In this document: piece after piece, positions 6,759-16,786 of the stretch
Position numbering within the stretch: the first letter of the stretch is position 1
Layout of the letters: each line of letters begins with the position of its first letter
Assembly: GCF_000416985.1 (NCBI RefSeq)
Contig: NZ_ATDL01000004.1
Span: 372,001 to 436,000 of the forward strand
DNA: 64,000 nt
Source: Sphingobacterium paucimobilis HER1398
Lineage (GTDB): Bacteria > Bacteroidota > Bacteroidia > Sphingobacteriales > Sphingobacteriaceae
Direction: 5' to 3'
Position numbers and translations under genes: made by a program
Notes under the pieces: model-generated
The model's input: only the letters and a program-made list of their open reading frames with translations
The model's database searches: none
Told to the model about the DNA's origin: nothing

Positions 6759-7934
6759 ATGTACGATACTTCGGAAATAGCTCGGTTGATCAAGAGAAAA
6801 ATGGAGGGAACCATTACAGCTGATGAGTTGATGGAGCTCAGTGAATTGGCTAAAAAAAATCCCTCTATTGACAGGTTGCTGTTGATGGTCGAAGATGACC
6901 GTACCTTACTGGAAGATACAGCTATGTATCTGAGCCTTTCTATGGAACAGGAGAAGACGGATCGACAGAAGAGGATACTTGAAAACACATTGTCGAAAAT
7001 TCATCAACGGCCTAAAGTAGCCCTGTATCGTAGGCTCCTGCCATACGTAGCAGCAATTTTGGTGCTGTCGTTGATCAGTCTTGTATACTATAGCCTGGAA
7101 GTAAAGAAATCGCCTGTCATGGCTCTGCAAGATTTGGCTCCGGGTACCAATAGGGCCTCTATTACATTGTCGGATGGTCGTATAATCGAGCTCAGTGAAG
7201 ATCAACATGGTGTGGTCTTGGGTGATCAGCTGCAATATGAAGATGGTACACTGATTCATAATCTGGATCAGGAAGAGGTATTCTCTGCAACGATAGCTAC
7301 GCCAAAAGGAGGACAATACCAGATCACATTATCTGACGGTACAAAGGTGTGGTTGAACGCCGATTCAAAATTGACGTACCCCTCTAAATTTAAGGGAGAG
7401 GATAGAATGGTAGAACTTCAGGGTGAAGCTTATTTTGATGTCTCTACGCTTTCCAAAAATGGAAAGAAAACTCCATTTATAGTCAAAACAGTTGAGCAGC
7501 AAGTCGTGGTACATGGTACCCAGTTTAATCTTAAGGCGTATGCGGACGATCAAGGGGATGTTCTGACGACGCTGATAGAAGGGGCTGTTTCCTTACATGT
7601 AGGAGGTAATACCCTTCCGTTGGTTCCTGGAGAGCAGGGAGTCCGTAGCAAGCAAGGGTTGCGCAAAAGAAAAGTGGATGTAGAGCCTTATATCGCTTGG
7701 AAAGACAACCGGTTTGTCTTCGAAGAGGTAGAGTTGAGAGAGGCGCTCAAGGTATTGAGCCGTTGGTACGATTTTGATTTCAGTATAGATAATGCCGTAA
7801 AACCTATACATCTATACGCTAGTATCAATAGAGAGAAAAGTTTCAAAGAGGTGTTGAAAATACTGGAGAGCAGTGGTATTCGATTCAGACTGGAACGTAT
7901 AGGAGAAAGAAACAAATTATTAATCTTCAATTAA
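6759..7934 (+). CDS. FecR-family anti-sigma factor (locus 1)
   Basis: 391 residues. The cytoplasmic N-terminus (1-90, sigma-binding) is followed by one membrane span near 94-111, a periplasmic FecR domain about 115-290 with the signature LSDGTKVWLNADSKLTYP, and a C-terminal DUF4974 domain (about 315-388). Such proteins hold an ECF sigma factor and release it when a SusC-type transporter with a signalling domain binds its substrate. The next gene is such a transporter. Unusually there is no sigma gene directly upstream; the nearest unpaired one is at 18033, at the other end of the locus. Start at ATG 6759. Confidence 0.92.
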   Translation: MYDTSEIARLIKRKMEGTITADELMELSELAKKNPSIDRLLLMVEDDRTLLEDTAMYLSLSMEQEKTDRQKRILENTLSKIHQRPKVALYRRLLPYVAAILVLSLISLVYYSLEVKKSPVMALQDLAPGTNRASITLSDGRIIELSEDQHGVVLGDQLQYEDGTLIHNLDQEEVFSATIATPKGGQYQITLSDGTKVWLNADSKLTYPSKFKGEDRMVELQGEAYFDVSTLSKNGKKTPFIVKTVEQQVVVHGTQFNLKAYADDQGDVLTTLIEGAVSLHVGGNTLPLVPGEQGVRSKQGLRKRKVDVEPYIAWKDNRFVFEEVELREALKVLSRWYDFDFSIDNAVKPIHLYASINREKSFKEVLKILESSGIRFRLERIGERNKLLIFN

Positions 7935-7994
7935 AAACCAACAAAAAACTACTATGGGATAAAAACGAACAGAAAAAGGGAGATGGAAAAAGCA

Positions 7995-8020
7995 GCGGAC
8001 AGTGCGCGAACACTGCCCGC
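7995..8020 (+). promoter_or_regulatory. Hairpin in FecR-SusC gap
   Basis: GCGG-A-CAGTG (7995-8004) pairs with CACTG-C-CCGC (8011-8020) around the loop CGCGAA, with one mismatch. It has no T-tract. It sits in the 181-bp gap before susC 1 and may be a processing or attenuation structure; the second locus has hairpins at the same place. Confidence 0.55.
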
Positions 8021-8115
8021 AAATGTTTGATCTATCTGTCGCAATTATGATCTCTAAGCAAAGAGAAGATTTTTCATTTTAACAAATTATAGTATGATCT
8101 AAACAGTACAAATGT

Positions 8116-11100
8116 ATGATTTTTAAAACAAAACCTGAAGGACTGTATAGGCCTTCTGTTAACCGTGTGCTCTTAATTATGAAATTAATAGTTGTACTTA
8201 TTTTGCTAAATATTACAGCAGTATGGGCCAATGGATTCGCACAGAACATCACCCTTAAAGCAAATGGGATGTCGCTGGTGCAAGCTATGAAAAGCATTCA
8301 ACAACAGACCGGATATGAGTTTTTTATAAAAAGTAAAGCTCTTGCACAGATTAAGGTCAGCCCGGATATCCAAAAGATGAAAATTGAAAGAGCGATGGAG
8401 AAGCTGTTGCAGGGACAGTCCGTAGCTTGGTTATTGGAAGGCAACACGATTGTGATAAAACCAGCTGCAGCATCTACGGCGGCGACTGGCAAATCTGTAG
8501 TTAACCTGACGAAAGATATGGTCAGAGAGTTGCCCCTGGTTCAACAACATCGGATAACAGGAAAAGTGACGGAGGCGATTGATGATGCCCCGATATCGGG
8601 GGTAAGTGTCCTCGTGAAAGGAACCACGAATGGTACCAATACGGCTGCAGACGGAGTGTATGAATTGGCGGTCAACGAAGGAGATTCCTTGATTTTTTCG
8701 ATGGTAGGCTATATCCAGCAAAGGGTAAAAGTGGGCGCTTCCAAACTAATCAATATCAGGTTGGCTAAGGACAATAAAGAGTTGGAGGAGACGGTTGTCG
8801 TAGCCTTTGGCCGGCAGAGCAAAGAGAGTGTAGTATCTTCTATCACGACTGTCAATGTGAGAGATTTACGATCGCCTTCGAGCAACCTGACTACAGCATT
8901 GGCAGGCCGTATGGCAGGCTTGGTAGCTTACCAATCTACTGGTGCTCCTGGAGAAGAGGATGCCCAGTTCTTTGTACGTAGTGTCACGTCGTTCGGTAGT
9001 GGATTGGCATCGCCCTTGATTCTGATCGATAACATCGAGATGACTTCAAGGGATCTGTCGCGCTTGAACCCCGATGATATTGCTAGTTTTTCGATCTTGA
9101 AGGATGCTTCAGCGACAGCATTGTATGGTGCACGTGGAGCGAATGGCGTGGTCTTGGTGACGACCAAAGAAGGGGAAAAGGGAAAGGTGAAGACCTCATT
9201 TCGTTACGAGACATCAGCCTCGACTCCGACCACTAAAGTAGATGTGGTAGATCCAGTTACTTTTATGGAATATTCGAATATTGCTAGTTTGACCCGACAT
9301 GATGTATTGACCTATCCGCAAGGCAAGATCAATATGACTAAGGATCCGAACCGTAATCCGTATGTGTACCCTGCGGTCAATTGGAAGGACATGATGACAA
9401 AGGACTATTCAATCAATCAACGAGCTAATATCAATCTGACAGGAGGTGGTAATGCAGCAACCTACTATTTAGCAGGATCGTTTTCGCAGGACAGAGGGAT
9501 ATTGAAAGTGGACAATGTCAATCCATTCAATACGAATATTGACCTCAAGAAATATACAGTCCGTTCGAATGTGAATTTGAACTTAACAAAGACCTTAGAA
9601 GCTAAAGTAAGGCTGAATGCCAACTTTGACGATTATACCGGGCCTATAGGGGAGTCCGGAAGTGGAGGTGCAAACACCTATGGACGTAGTTTATTGGCCA
9701 ATCCTGTATTGTTTCCGGCGTACTATGCACCAGATCGGGCTACACAGTATGTGGATCGTATTCTGTTTGGTAACTATTCGGATAGCGAATATGGCGATGG
9801 GGCACCTCAATATATGAATCCCTATGCCGATGTGATGAGGGGATATGAGGATGTGAGAAACAGTACTTTATTGACACAGTTAGAACTGCATCAAGATCTG
9901 AAGTCGGTGACTGAGGGATTGAAAGCACGTTTTATTGGTAGCTTTACACGATATTCGGGCTTTAATATCGCTCGAAGTTATAATCCTTTTTACTACCAAT
10001 ATATCAAAGGAACGTATAATCCGAATAACCCAGAATTTCCCTACGATTTGGCTTCTTTGAACCCAGAGGGAGGTTCAGATCATATCGATTATGCAGCGGG
10101 AGGAAAAACAGTACAAGCCCGTTATTATGCCGAGGGGGCCATGTTGTACAATCGGAAGTTCGATGGTAAACACGATGTGGGCGGACTGTTAGTGGGGTCT
10201 GTCAAAGAGAGTATGGATGGGAGTCCAGTCAATTTGGATAGCTCACTTCCGTCTCGAAATGTGGCTCTTGCGGGTCGATTTACGTATGGATTATCACAGA
10301 AGTACTTTGCCGAGTTCAATTTCGGGATAAACGGATCGGAGCGTTTCGACCCTCGTTACAGATGGGGATTCTTCCCTTCGTTTGGGTTAGGATGGCAGGT
10401 ATCGGACGAAAAGTTCTGGGAAGGGCTACAGACTGTCATTCCTAAGTTCAAGATAAGAGGTACGTATGGGCTGGTAGGTAATGACGTTATCGTAAAAGAT
10501 TACGATCGTTTTTTCTTTACATCTAATATTAATCTGAATGGCCCAGCGGCAGGTCGTTTTGGGAATAACCCTTACGAGACCTTTACACGGCCTACGGTCC
10601 AGACCTTGCGTCATGCCAACCCTTATATCACATGGGAGGTGTCGTATAAAACGAATCTAGCGGTAGAACTGGGGCTGTTGAATAATGATCTCTCGTTGAT
10701 TGCCGAAGTCTATCGTGAAAACCGGACCAATATTGTACAGGAAAGAAGTGATATACCGTCGGTCATGGGCGTGGCAGGCACTATTCGTACCAATTATGGT
10801 GAAGCTGTTGGAAAGGGATTTGACCTTACTCTGAATTATAACAAGTCGTTCTATAATGGTATGTGGTATATACTACGGGGTAATTTTACCTATGGGTCGT
10901 CCAAGATTACGGTATATGACGAATTGGATTATTCGGAAGTTGCGCCTTGGCGCTCAGTTATCGGGCAGAAGGTTGGCCAGTCTAGAGGATACGTCGCCGA
11001 ACGCTTATTTATCGATGATGATGAAGTGGCCAATTCGCCGATACAACAGGTGCATAGTTCAGGAGGGGACTATCAGGCAGGTGATATCAAGTACCGGGAT

Positions 11101-11706
11101 ATAAATGGGGATGGAGTTATCAATTCCTTTGATATCGTCCCTATGGGGTATCCGGTCAATCCGGAGATTCAATATGGGTTGGGGGCTTCTTTTGGTTTTA
11201 AAAACTTTGATATATCGGCATTTGTGCAGGGTGAAGCACGCTATTCTTTCTTTCTTGATGCACGGGCTATGGCACCGTTTGTAGAGGTGTTTTCTGGTGA
11301 GTTGAAAAACGGTCAATGGACGGAGGATGGTTCGAAAACTGGGTTGAAAGGAAATAGAGCAATGCTAAGTTTTATTCCCGAAAGTCTGTGGACGGAGACT
11401 AACCGGGACCTGTATGCCAAATGGCCACGTCTGTCTCCAGATGGTAGCGGTATTGCAGCTGGTAACAATAATAATTTTGTGAAAAGTAATTATTGGATGC
11501 GTACCGCAAGTTATCTCCGACTGAAGTCGGTAGAGATGGGGTATAAGATTCCGGATATACGTGGTGTCTCGACACGGGTGTATGCGAGTGGGACAAATCT
11601 GTTGACTTTTTCTGATTTTAAATTATGGGATCCGGAGATGCGTGGCAATGGTCTTGCTTACCCTTTACAGCGCGTATTCAATCTAGGGGTTCAGATCAAT
11701 TTTTAA
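8116..11706 (+). CDS. SusC/RagA TonB-dependent transporter 1
   Basis: 1196 residues. A signal peptide is best seen from the internal Met22 (MKLIVVLILLNITAVWA), so translation could begin at 8179 instead of 8116. Then come an STN signalling domain (about 44-118), which speaks to FecR, a carboxypeptidase-like regulatory domain (about 146-220, RITGKVTEAIDDAPISGVSV), a plug with TVVVAFGRQ and LKDASATALYGARGANGVV, and the 22-strand barrel ending in NLGVQINF. It imports a bulky substrate across the outer membrane using TonB energy. The SusD partner begins 18 bp downstream. The substrate is unknown. Confidence 0.96.
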   Translation: MIFKTKPEGLYRPSVNRVLLIMKLIVVLILLNITAVWANGFAQNITLKANGMSLVQAMKSIQQQTGYEFFIKSKALAQIKVSPDIQKMKIERAMEKLLQGQSVAWLLEGNTIVIKPAAASTAATGKSVVNLTKDMVRELPLVQQHRITGKVTEAIDDAPISGVSVLVKGTTNGTNTAADGVYELAVNEGDSLIFSMVGYIQQRVKVGASKLINIRLAKDNKELEETVVVAFGRQSKESVVSSITTVNVRDLRSPSSNLTTALAGRMAGLVAYQSTGAPGEEDAQFFVRSVTSFGSGLASPLILIDNIEMTSRDLSRLNPDDIASFSILKDASATALYGARGANGVVLVTTKEGEKGKVKTSFRYETSASTPTTKVDVVDPVTFMEYSNIASLTRHDVLTYPQGKINMTKDPNRNPYVYPAVNWKDMMTKDYSINQRANINLTGGGNAATYYLAGSFSQDRGILKVDNVNPFNTNIDLKKYTVRSNVNLNLTKTLEAKVRLNANFDDYTGPIGESGSGGANTYGRSLLANPVLFPAYYAPDRATQYVDRILFGNYSDSEYGDGAPQYMNPYADVMRGYEDVRNSTLLTQLELHQDLKSVTEGLKARFIGSFTRYSGFNIARSYNPFYYQYIKGTYNPNNPEFPYDLASLNPEGGSDHIDYAAGGKTVQARYYAEGAMLYNRKFDGKHDVGGLLVGSVKESMDGSPVNLDSSLPSRNVALAGRFTYGLSQKYFAEFNFGINGSERFDPRYRWGFFPSFGLGWQVSDEKFWEGLQTVIPKFKIRGTYGLVGNDVIVKDYDRFFFTSNINLNGPAAGRFGNNPYETFTRPTVQTLRHANPYITWEVSYKTNLAVELGLLNNDLSLIAEVYRENRTNIVQERSDIPSVMGVAGTIRTNYGEAVGKGFDLTLNYNKSFYNGMWYILRGNFTYGSSKITVYDELDYSEVAPWRSVIGQKVGQSRGYVAERLFIDDDEVANSPIQQVHSSGGDYQAGDIKYRDINGDGVINSFDIVPMGYPVNPEIQYGLGASFGFKNFDISAFVQGEARYSFFLDARAMAPFVEVFSGELKNGQWTEDGSKTGLKGNRAMLSFIPESLWTETNRDLYAKWPRLSPDGSGIAAGNNNNFVKSNYWMRTASYLRLKSVEMGYKIPDIRGVSTRVYASGTNLLTFSDFKLWDPEMRGNGLAYPLQRVFNLGVQINF

Positions 11707-11724
11707 ACTACAAAGACATACTAC

Positions 11725-13740
11725 ATGAAACGTATATATTATTTATTCACTTTTATCTTATTATCTGCTGTCAGCGGCTGTAATAAGTATCTGGATATTT
11801 TACCCGACAACAAGCCGGTATTGGAAGATGCCTTTAAGGATAAATATAATGCCGAGAAGTATCTGTTTACTTGCTATAATAGCTTGCCAAATGTGGTAAA
11901 CCCGACCAATACCCTGGGGATTTCAGGTGGCGGAGATATTATCTACTCCGAAAAAAATACAGGCGGAGGATTCTCTGCTGGGCCTCCTGCTACACAGATG
12001 GCCTTTCTGAAAGGAAATAACGTAGCCAATCCTTATGTCAATTTTTGGGATGGAGCCAATGGTGCCAGTAGAAATATCTGGCAGGGAATCCGTCACTGTA
12101 ACGTGTTCCTGAATCATATCCGTGTCGAAGATGGAGGGCCTCGTGATCTGGACGAGTCGACCCGGGACAAATGGATAGCGGAAGTGAAAGCTATAAAAGC
12201 TTACCTGCACCTCTACCTTTTCCAATTGTATGGACCTATTCCTATTATGGACGAAGTGATCCCCATTTCGGCCAAGGGGGAAGAATTAGAGATCTATCGC
12301 GAACCTGTAGATAAGGTGGTGGATTATATTGTGCAGACATTGGATGAAGCAATTGAAGATCTGCCTACTATAGGTGAGCTGGATATTGTGAGTGAGTACG
12401 GTCGTTTTACGAAAACTATTGCGTTAAGTGTCAAGGCTAAAACATTGGTATTGGCAGCAAGTCCTTTATTCAATAACAATAATAATTACAGCGGATTTAA
12501 AGATAAGAGGGGGGTAGAGCTTTTTCCTGTAGGGGATTCAAAAGCAAAATGGGAGCGCGCATTGGCAGCATGTGATGCTGCCGTACGTGCTGCAGAGGAG
12601 GATGGAGCAGTTATTATGGTGACCACAGACGGCGGGAATAACGCTATTCGTGGCATCAACAGCACCAATATCAATGATACGACCAAGGCCATGGTGAGCC
12701 TAAGGCAAGCTGTCACAGCTTCTTGGAATCCAGAGGTGATATGGGCCGTAAATGAGAGTACAACGGTTTTACAGCGCTGGGCCACAATGTTGAGCAATGA
12801 TGAGTATTTTAACTTAGCAGGATCAGCAGGATCAGATATTGGGCAGCGCCAAAGCCCTACGCTGAATGTGGTAGAGATGTTCTATTCATCCAAAGGGGTG
12901 CCGATCGAAGAAGATTCAGATTGGGAAACTAAAGGATGGTATCAAAATCGCTACAATACGCAGCTTCCTGACGCTGAGCATAGCAAATACTTCATAAAAG
13001 AGGGGCAAGAGACGGCTGTACTTCATTTCAATCGCTGTCTACGATTTTATGCATCAGTAGGTTTTGATGGGGGAATATGGGAAGGACGAGAGAAACCATT
13101 GAGTGAAGCTTCGTTCCCGAATATGATGCGCCATTTCGGTAGCGGATTCAAGCATTCGGAAGCCTATGGCGGTTACCCCTTCTCAGGCTACCTCGCAAAA
13201 AAGCTGAGTCATTTGAAGACAACTTATACAGAGACACGTATCACGTTGATGCGGGAGGACTATTCTTTTCCAATTATCCGACTGGCTGATATGTATCTCC
13301 TGCTGGCAGAAAGTCTGAATGAAGTAGGTGGTCCTACACAAACGGATTCCCGTGGACATAATGCATTTCATTATTTGGATGCGATTAGAGCCCGTGTAGG
13401 GATGGAAGGGGTAGTAGATAGCTGGAACAAATATGCGTCAGCTAGATTCAAATCTAAGCCTAGTACTGAAGGTGGGCTTCGGCAGATTATACGTCGGGAA
13501 CGGATGAATGAACTGGCTTTTGAAGGACATTTTTACTATGATGTCAGGAGATGGCTTATGGCCGAAGAGATGTTTAATCGCCCGATTCTAGGCTGGAATA
13601 AGGATGGAGAAAATAAGACTGATTTTTACAATGTCAGGGTGCTGGCACAACCTCGGTTCTCCATGAAGGATTACCTGATGCCAATCCGTACGAATACATT
13701 GTTGCAAAGCAAGACGCTCGTGCAGAATCCGGGTTGGTAA
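11725..13740 (+). CDS. RagB/SusD family surface lipoprotein 1
   Basis: 671 residues, with a lipoprotein signal (lipobox near SAVSGC, Cys19). The N-terminal SusD-like region (KYLDILPDNKPVLEDAF) and C-terminal RagB/SusD region with RRERMNELAFEGHFYYDVRRW (about 592-612) are both intact, and the protein ends with the usual KTLVQNPGW. Helical TPR-like core. It forms the lid of the SusC channel and captures substrate at the cell surface. It is somewhat longer than the usual 500-600 residues. Located between SusC 1 and a DUF5000-type lipoprotein in one operon. Confidence 0.95.
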   Translation: MKRIYYLFTFILLSAVSGCNKYLDILPDNKPVLEDAFKDKYNAEKYLFTCYNSLPNVVNPTNTLGISGGGDIIYSEKNTGGGFSAGPPATQMAFLKGNNVANPYVNFWDGANGASRNIWQGIRHCNVFLNHIRVEDGGPRDLDESTRDKWIAEVKAIKAYLHLYLFQLYGPIPIMDEVIPISAKGEELEIYREPVDKVVDYIVQTLDEAIEDLPTIGELDIVSEYGRFTKTIALSVKAKTLVLAASPLFNNNNNYSGFKDKRGVELFPVGDSKAKWERALAACDAAVRAAEEDGAVIMVTTDGGNNAIRGINSTNINDTTKAMVSLRQAVTASWNPEVIWAVNESTTVLQRWATMLSNDEYFNLAGSAGSDIGQRQSPTLNVVEMFYSSKGVPIEEDSDWETKGWYQNRYNTQLPDAEHSKYFIKEGQETAVLHFNRCLRFYASVGFDGGIWEGREKPLSEASFPNMMRHFGSGFKHSEAYGGYPFSGYLAKKLSHLKTTYTETRITLMREDYSFPIIRLADMYLLLAESLNEVGGPTQTDSRGHNAFHYLDAIRARVGMEGVVDSWNKYASARFKSKPSTEGGLRQIIRRERMNELAFEGHFYYDVRRWLMAEEMFNRPILGWNKDGENKTDFYNVRVLAQPRFSMKDYLMPIRTNTLLQSKTLVQNPGW

Positions 13741-13767
13741 GCGTATAACTGATTTTAATTCATAGAA

Positions 13768-15132
13768 ATGGAAAAGATGAAATATATAATGAGATTTTTA
13801 ACCGCTATGGTCGTTTGTCTTTCGTTATTAATAGGTTGTGGCGACACCTACCTAGGAGTAGAACAAGTGGTGATAGATACGAACAGACCCGATAAACTGA
13901 CTGTGAATAAGGTTGTCGCGCAGTCTGGTGCATTGGAGATTCATTTTAGTATACCTGCTGGTAATCCTAATATTGATCAGGTGGTGGCTACCTATAAGAA
14001 TAAAAAGGGAGAAAATGTAGAGTTCAAAGTGTCCAGGTACAGTTCCACGATTTTGGTGGAGGGATTTACGGGGACAGATGAGAAATCTATAGAATTGGCC
14101 TGTGTGGATGTGAGTGGTAATAAATCGGACATCACGACAGTCAATGCCGCACCTCTTTTGTCGCCACTTGAGATTGCTTTTGAGTCTCTTTTCGTAGAGC
14201 CTGCATTTGGTGGGGTTCGCTTAAAATGGAAAAATAATAATGCTAACCCTTTGGCTATCCATGTGCTGACCGAAGATATACTACAAGTGGGGGTGGTCTC
14301 TCTGGTTGAAGATCCGACCAAGACCATCTATAATAGGGACTCGGTCAATACGTTTGCTTTTGTTCGTCAATATCCATCTATTGAACAGAAGTTTGGATTT
14401 ACAGTATCCGATAAGTGGGGCAATAGGTCGGATACGATGATCAATTCGTTGATACCGTATAAAGAAGAGGAAATAGAATTTAAGTATGTCAAAGCGGTTT
14501 CTTTTTTCAACCCTACGTACTATGCGGGTAGTCGTGATTATGGTATATATGGGGTCAATCCGGCCACTGGTATACAGAATGATGCAAATGCCCACGCAGC
14601 GGGCAATGCTCCACAGACAATGTTTAATGGTGTGACTTCCGGAAACCTGTACTATGGCTACAAGTTTGTGAAAGATCTATCCAATACAGATCCTTCAAAA
14701 CGAGAAACGGTACACGATGTGTATGCGACTTTTGATCTGAATATGGAGGCCCGTCTGAATAGGGTGAAAATATCACCTCGGGTGCATATTTCTTATACTT
14801 ATTCGAGATCCAGTCCTAAGCGTTTCAGAATATGGGGTACCAATGATGCGAATAGCGCACGCTGGGCCAAGTTTCCAGAAGGATGGACCCTGATCGGTGA
14901 ATATGTGGGTAAGACTCCGGTCAACCTGGCGAGTCTGACCGATGAGGAAAAAGACTGGTTCAATAATAATCAAGAATATTTGATCAATGAGGATAATGTG
15001 AATCCTGATGCAAAACCCACTGAACCATTCCGCTATATGAGGTTGCAGCTTATGGAGTCTTATAACAAAAATGAAGCATATTATACAATCAATGAGTTTC
15101 AGATGTTTGGTGAAATATTGAAACGCTATTAA
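13768..15132 (+). CDS. DUF4959/DUF5000-type surface lipoprotein
   Basis: 454 residues, lipoprotein signal with Cys24 (LSLLIGC). Domain order fits the DUF4959-DUF5126-DUF5000 family of SusCD loci: an Ig/FN3-like domain (about 38-125, including GALEIHFSIPAGNPNIDQV), a second beta domain (about 135-235, VRLKWKNNNANPLAI) and a C-terminal discoidin-like domain (about 255-452, with FRIWGTNDA and FRYMRLQL). These are thought to be glycan-binding proteins on the surface. It starts 27 bp after SusD 1, in the same operon. Confidence 0.88.
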   Translation: MEKMKYIMRFLTAMVVCLSLLIGCGDTYLGVEQVVIDTNRPDKLTVNKVVAQSGALEIHFSIPAGNPNIDQVVATYKNKKGENVEFKVSRYSSTILVEGFTGTDEKSIELACVDVSGNKSDITTVNAAPLLSPLEIAFESLFVEPAFGGVRLKWKNNNANPLAIHVLTEDILQVGVVSLVEDPTKTIYNRDSVNTFAFVRQYPSIEQKFGFTVSDKWGNRSDTMINSLIPYKEEEIEFKYVKAVSFFNPTYYAGSRDYGIYGVNPATGIQNDANAHAAGNAPQTMFNGVTSGNLYYGYKFVKDLSNTDPSKRETVHDVYATFDLNMEARLNRVKISPRVHISYTYSRSSPKRFRIWGTNDANSARWAKFPEGWTLIGEYVGKTPVNLASLTDEEKDWFNNNQEYLINEDNVNPDAKPTEPFRYMRLQLMESYNKNEAYYTINEFQMFGEILKRY

Positions 15133-15159
15133 CATTGTCTTTACTTAACAATAGAAGCT

Positions 15160-16776
15160 ATGAGCAAAATTAACTATATACTTTTATGGGCATTTTTTCA
15201 GCTTTTTCTGGTAGGCTGCGATAATGCAGATGATCTGCTGAACCAACATATAAAAGATGGACCTTTGGTCTATGCCGGTAAGATTAAAGAAATGGGGGCA
15301 CAGTCGGGATATTACCGAATCCGTGTCAATCTCTTTCCAACGACTGATGCCAATAGGTCACATAGTGTGCTGACTTGGAATACGCAGGGAGATACAAAAG
15401 ATTCGATGCGAGTGGATTATAATGAGGCGAATTTTGACCCAATCATGGGGGGGTATTTTAAAGTCATCGAATTTGCTGATCTCCAAGGACCATTAGAAAT
15501 CAAGGCACAGAATGTTGATAAATTTGGCAATAAATCATTGATGGAATCGATCAGTGCCAATATTTACGGGACTGATTATGTCTCGGCATTGGTCAACTCT
15601 CCAGCAAAGGTATCCTCCAAAGTGGATAAGGTGACCTTTGAGGAGCGGGTAGGTGCAGTCGGTAATATTATCAGTTATGAAAAAATAGATGGTAGTTTTA
15701 CACCCGAAGTTTTTGTGAAAGATAAAAACTATCCGTTGGTAGATGCCAAAAGAGGAGGCTTAGTTCGTACAAAAACACGATTCTTGATCAACGAGACGGA
15801 TATTGATACGTTGGATGTTACGGCATTTTTGGAGACAAGGATACCCACCAATGACGGAATAGCCGTTTATGAGGCATTATTGCAAACCTCTCCTTTTTCG
15901 CTGGACAACGAAAGATTGGCCGTATTGAGACAGATTGAGGTGTTTTCGGATAGTTTTCCGAAAGCTTCGTTTGGACAATATCTTAAGGCTGGGGATGAGG
16001 CATCGGTCGATATGGAATATACAACTCCTATCCTATATGCGTATGGGAGGGCTTTTGACAAACTGATGGATGAAGTACAGCATACCGATGTCGCCTATGG
16101 TTCGGTCGCAGTATGGCTTCTGTATAATATGGGCTATGTTGTCAAAACTCCTTCAGTGACTTTTGGTATAGATGTGGACCACCGCTGGGCAGAAAAGTTA
16201 GAGCCCTATCTGGATTTCATTTGTGTGACACATAATCATGTAGATCATGCTCATGTAAAACTGATGGATGCTATGAATAAAAAAGGTAAACCTGTATTGT
16301 CAAATTTTTACAAAAAGGATACCAAGTACTATTCAGAAGATGCTAAGAACTTTACTATTGGAAATATAAAAATACGTACCGATATTACAGATCATTTGCG
16401 GGATCCAGCATTGCCGAAGTTCGTGACCGTATTCCGTATCGAATGTGGTGCGGATGCTGGAAATTTCTCTATGCTGCATTGTGGAGATTCAGGATTCAGA
16501 CCGACTGAGTTTACAAAGGTAGAGGGGCCTTTAGATTTGGCTGTCCTAAGATGGGGTGCACCACGAGAAAATGATATTTTGGGGACGGGCAGTGGTCAAG
16601 TGGAGCCTAAGTACGCTATATTGTCTCATTTGATAGAACTGCGGCATGATCCATATCCGAATGGACAGGCTTCGATCTCGCAAACACTGAAACATCTTCC
16701 TGGTGTGAAATGTGATAATACCATTATTCCGTTTTGGGGAGAGAAAATGATTTGGAAAAATGGACAGATGCAATAA
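15160..16776 (+). CDS. DUF4998-like lipoprotein fused to metallo-hydrolase
   Basis: 538 residues, lipoprotein signal with Cys20. Residues about 35-135 look like the DUF4998 beta-sandwich (YYRIRVNLFP, LTWNTQGDTKDSMRV), followed by a further beta region to about 245. From about 245 to the end is a metallo-beta-lactamase fold: HNHVDH (His358, His360, Asp362, His363), DH at 411-412, HCGDSG (440-445) and SHLIELRH near 486. The layout is closest to UlaG lactonase or NAPE-PLD phosphodiesterase relatives. The enzymatic half is duplicated in the next gene. DUF4998 modules normally occur alone in SusCD loci, so this looks like a fusion of binding module and enzyme. Confidence 0.82.
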   Translation: MSKINYILLWAFFQLFLVGCDNADDLLNQHIKDGPLVYAGKIKEMGAQSGYYRIRVNLFPTTDANRSHSVLTWNTQGDTKDSMRVDYNEANFDPIMGGYFKVIEFADLQGPLEIKAQNVDKFGNKSLMESISANIYGTDYVSALVNSPAKVSSKVDKVTFEERVGAVGNIISYEKIDGSFTPEVFVKDKNYPLVDAKRGGLVRTKTRFLINETDIDTLDVTAFLETRIPTNDGIAVYEALLQTSPFSLDNERLAVLRQIEVFSDSFPKASFGQYLKAGDEASVDMEYTTPILYAYGRAFDKLMDEVQHTDVAYGSVAVWLLYNMGYVVKTPSVTFGIDVDHRWAEKLEPYLDFICVTHNHVDHAHVKLMDAMNKKGKPVLSNFYKKDTKYYSEDAKNFTIGNIKIRTDITDHLRDPALPKFVTVFRIECGADAGNFSMLHCGDSGFRPTEFTKVEGPLDLAVLRWGAPRENDILGTGSGQVEPKYAILSHLIELRHDPYPNGQASISQTLKHLPGVKCDNTIIPFWGEKMIWKNGQMQ

Positions 16777-16786
16777 ATCTCAACAT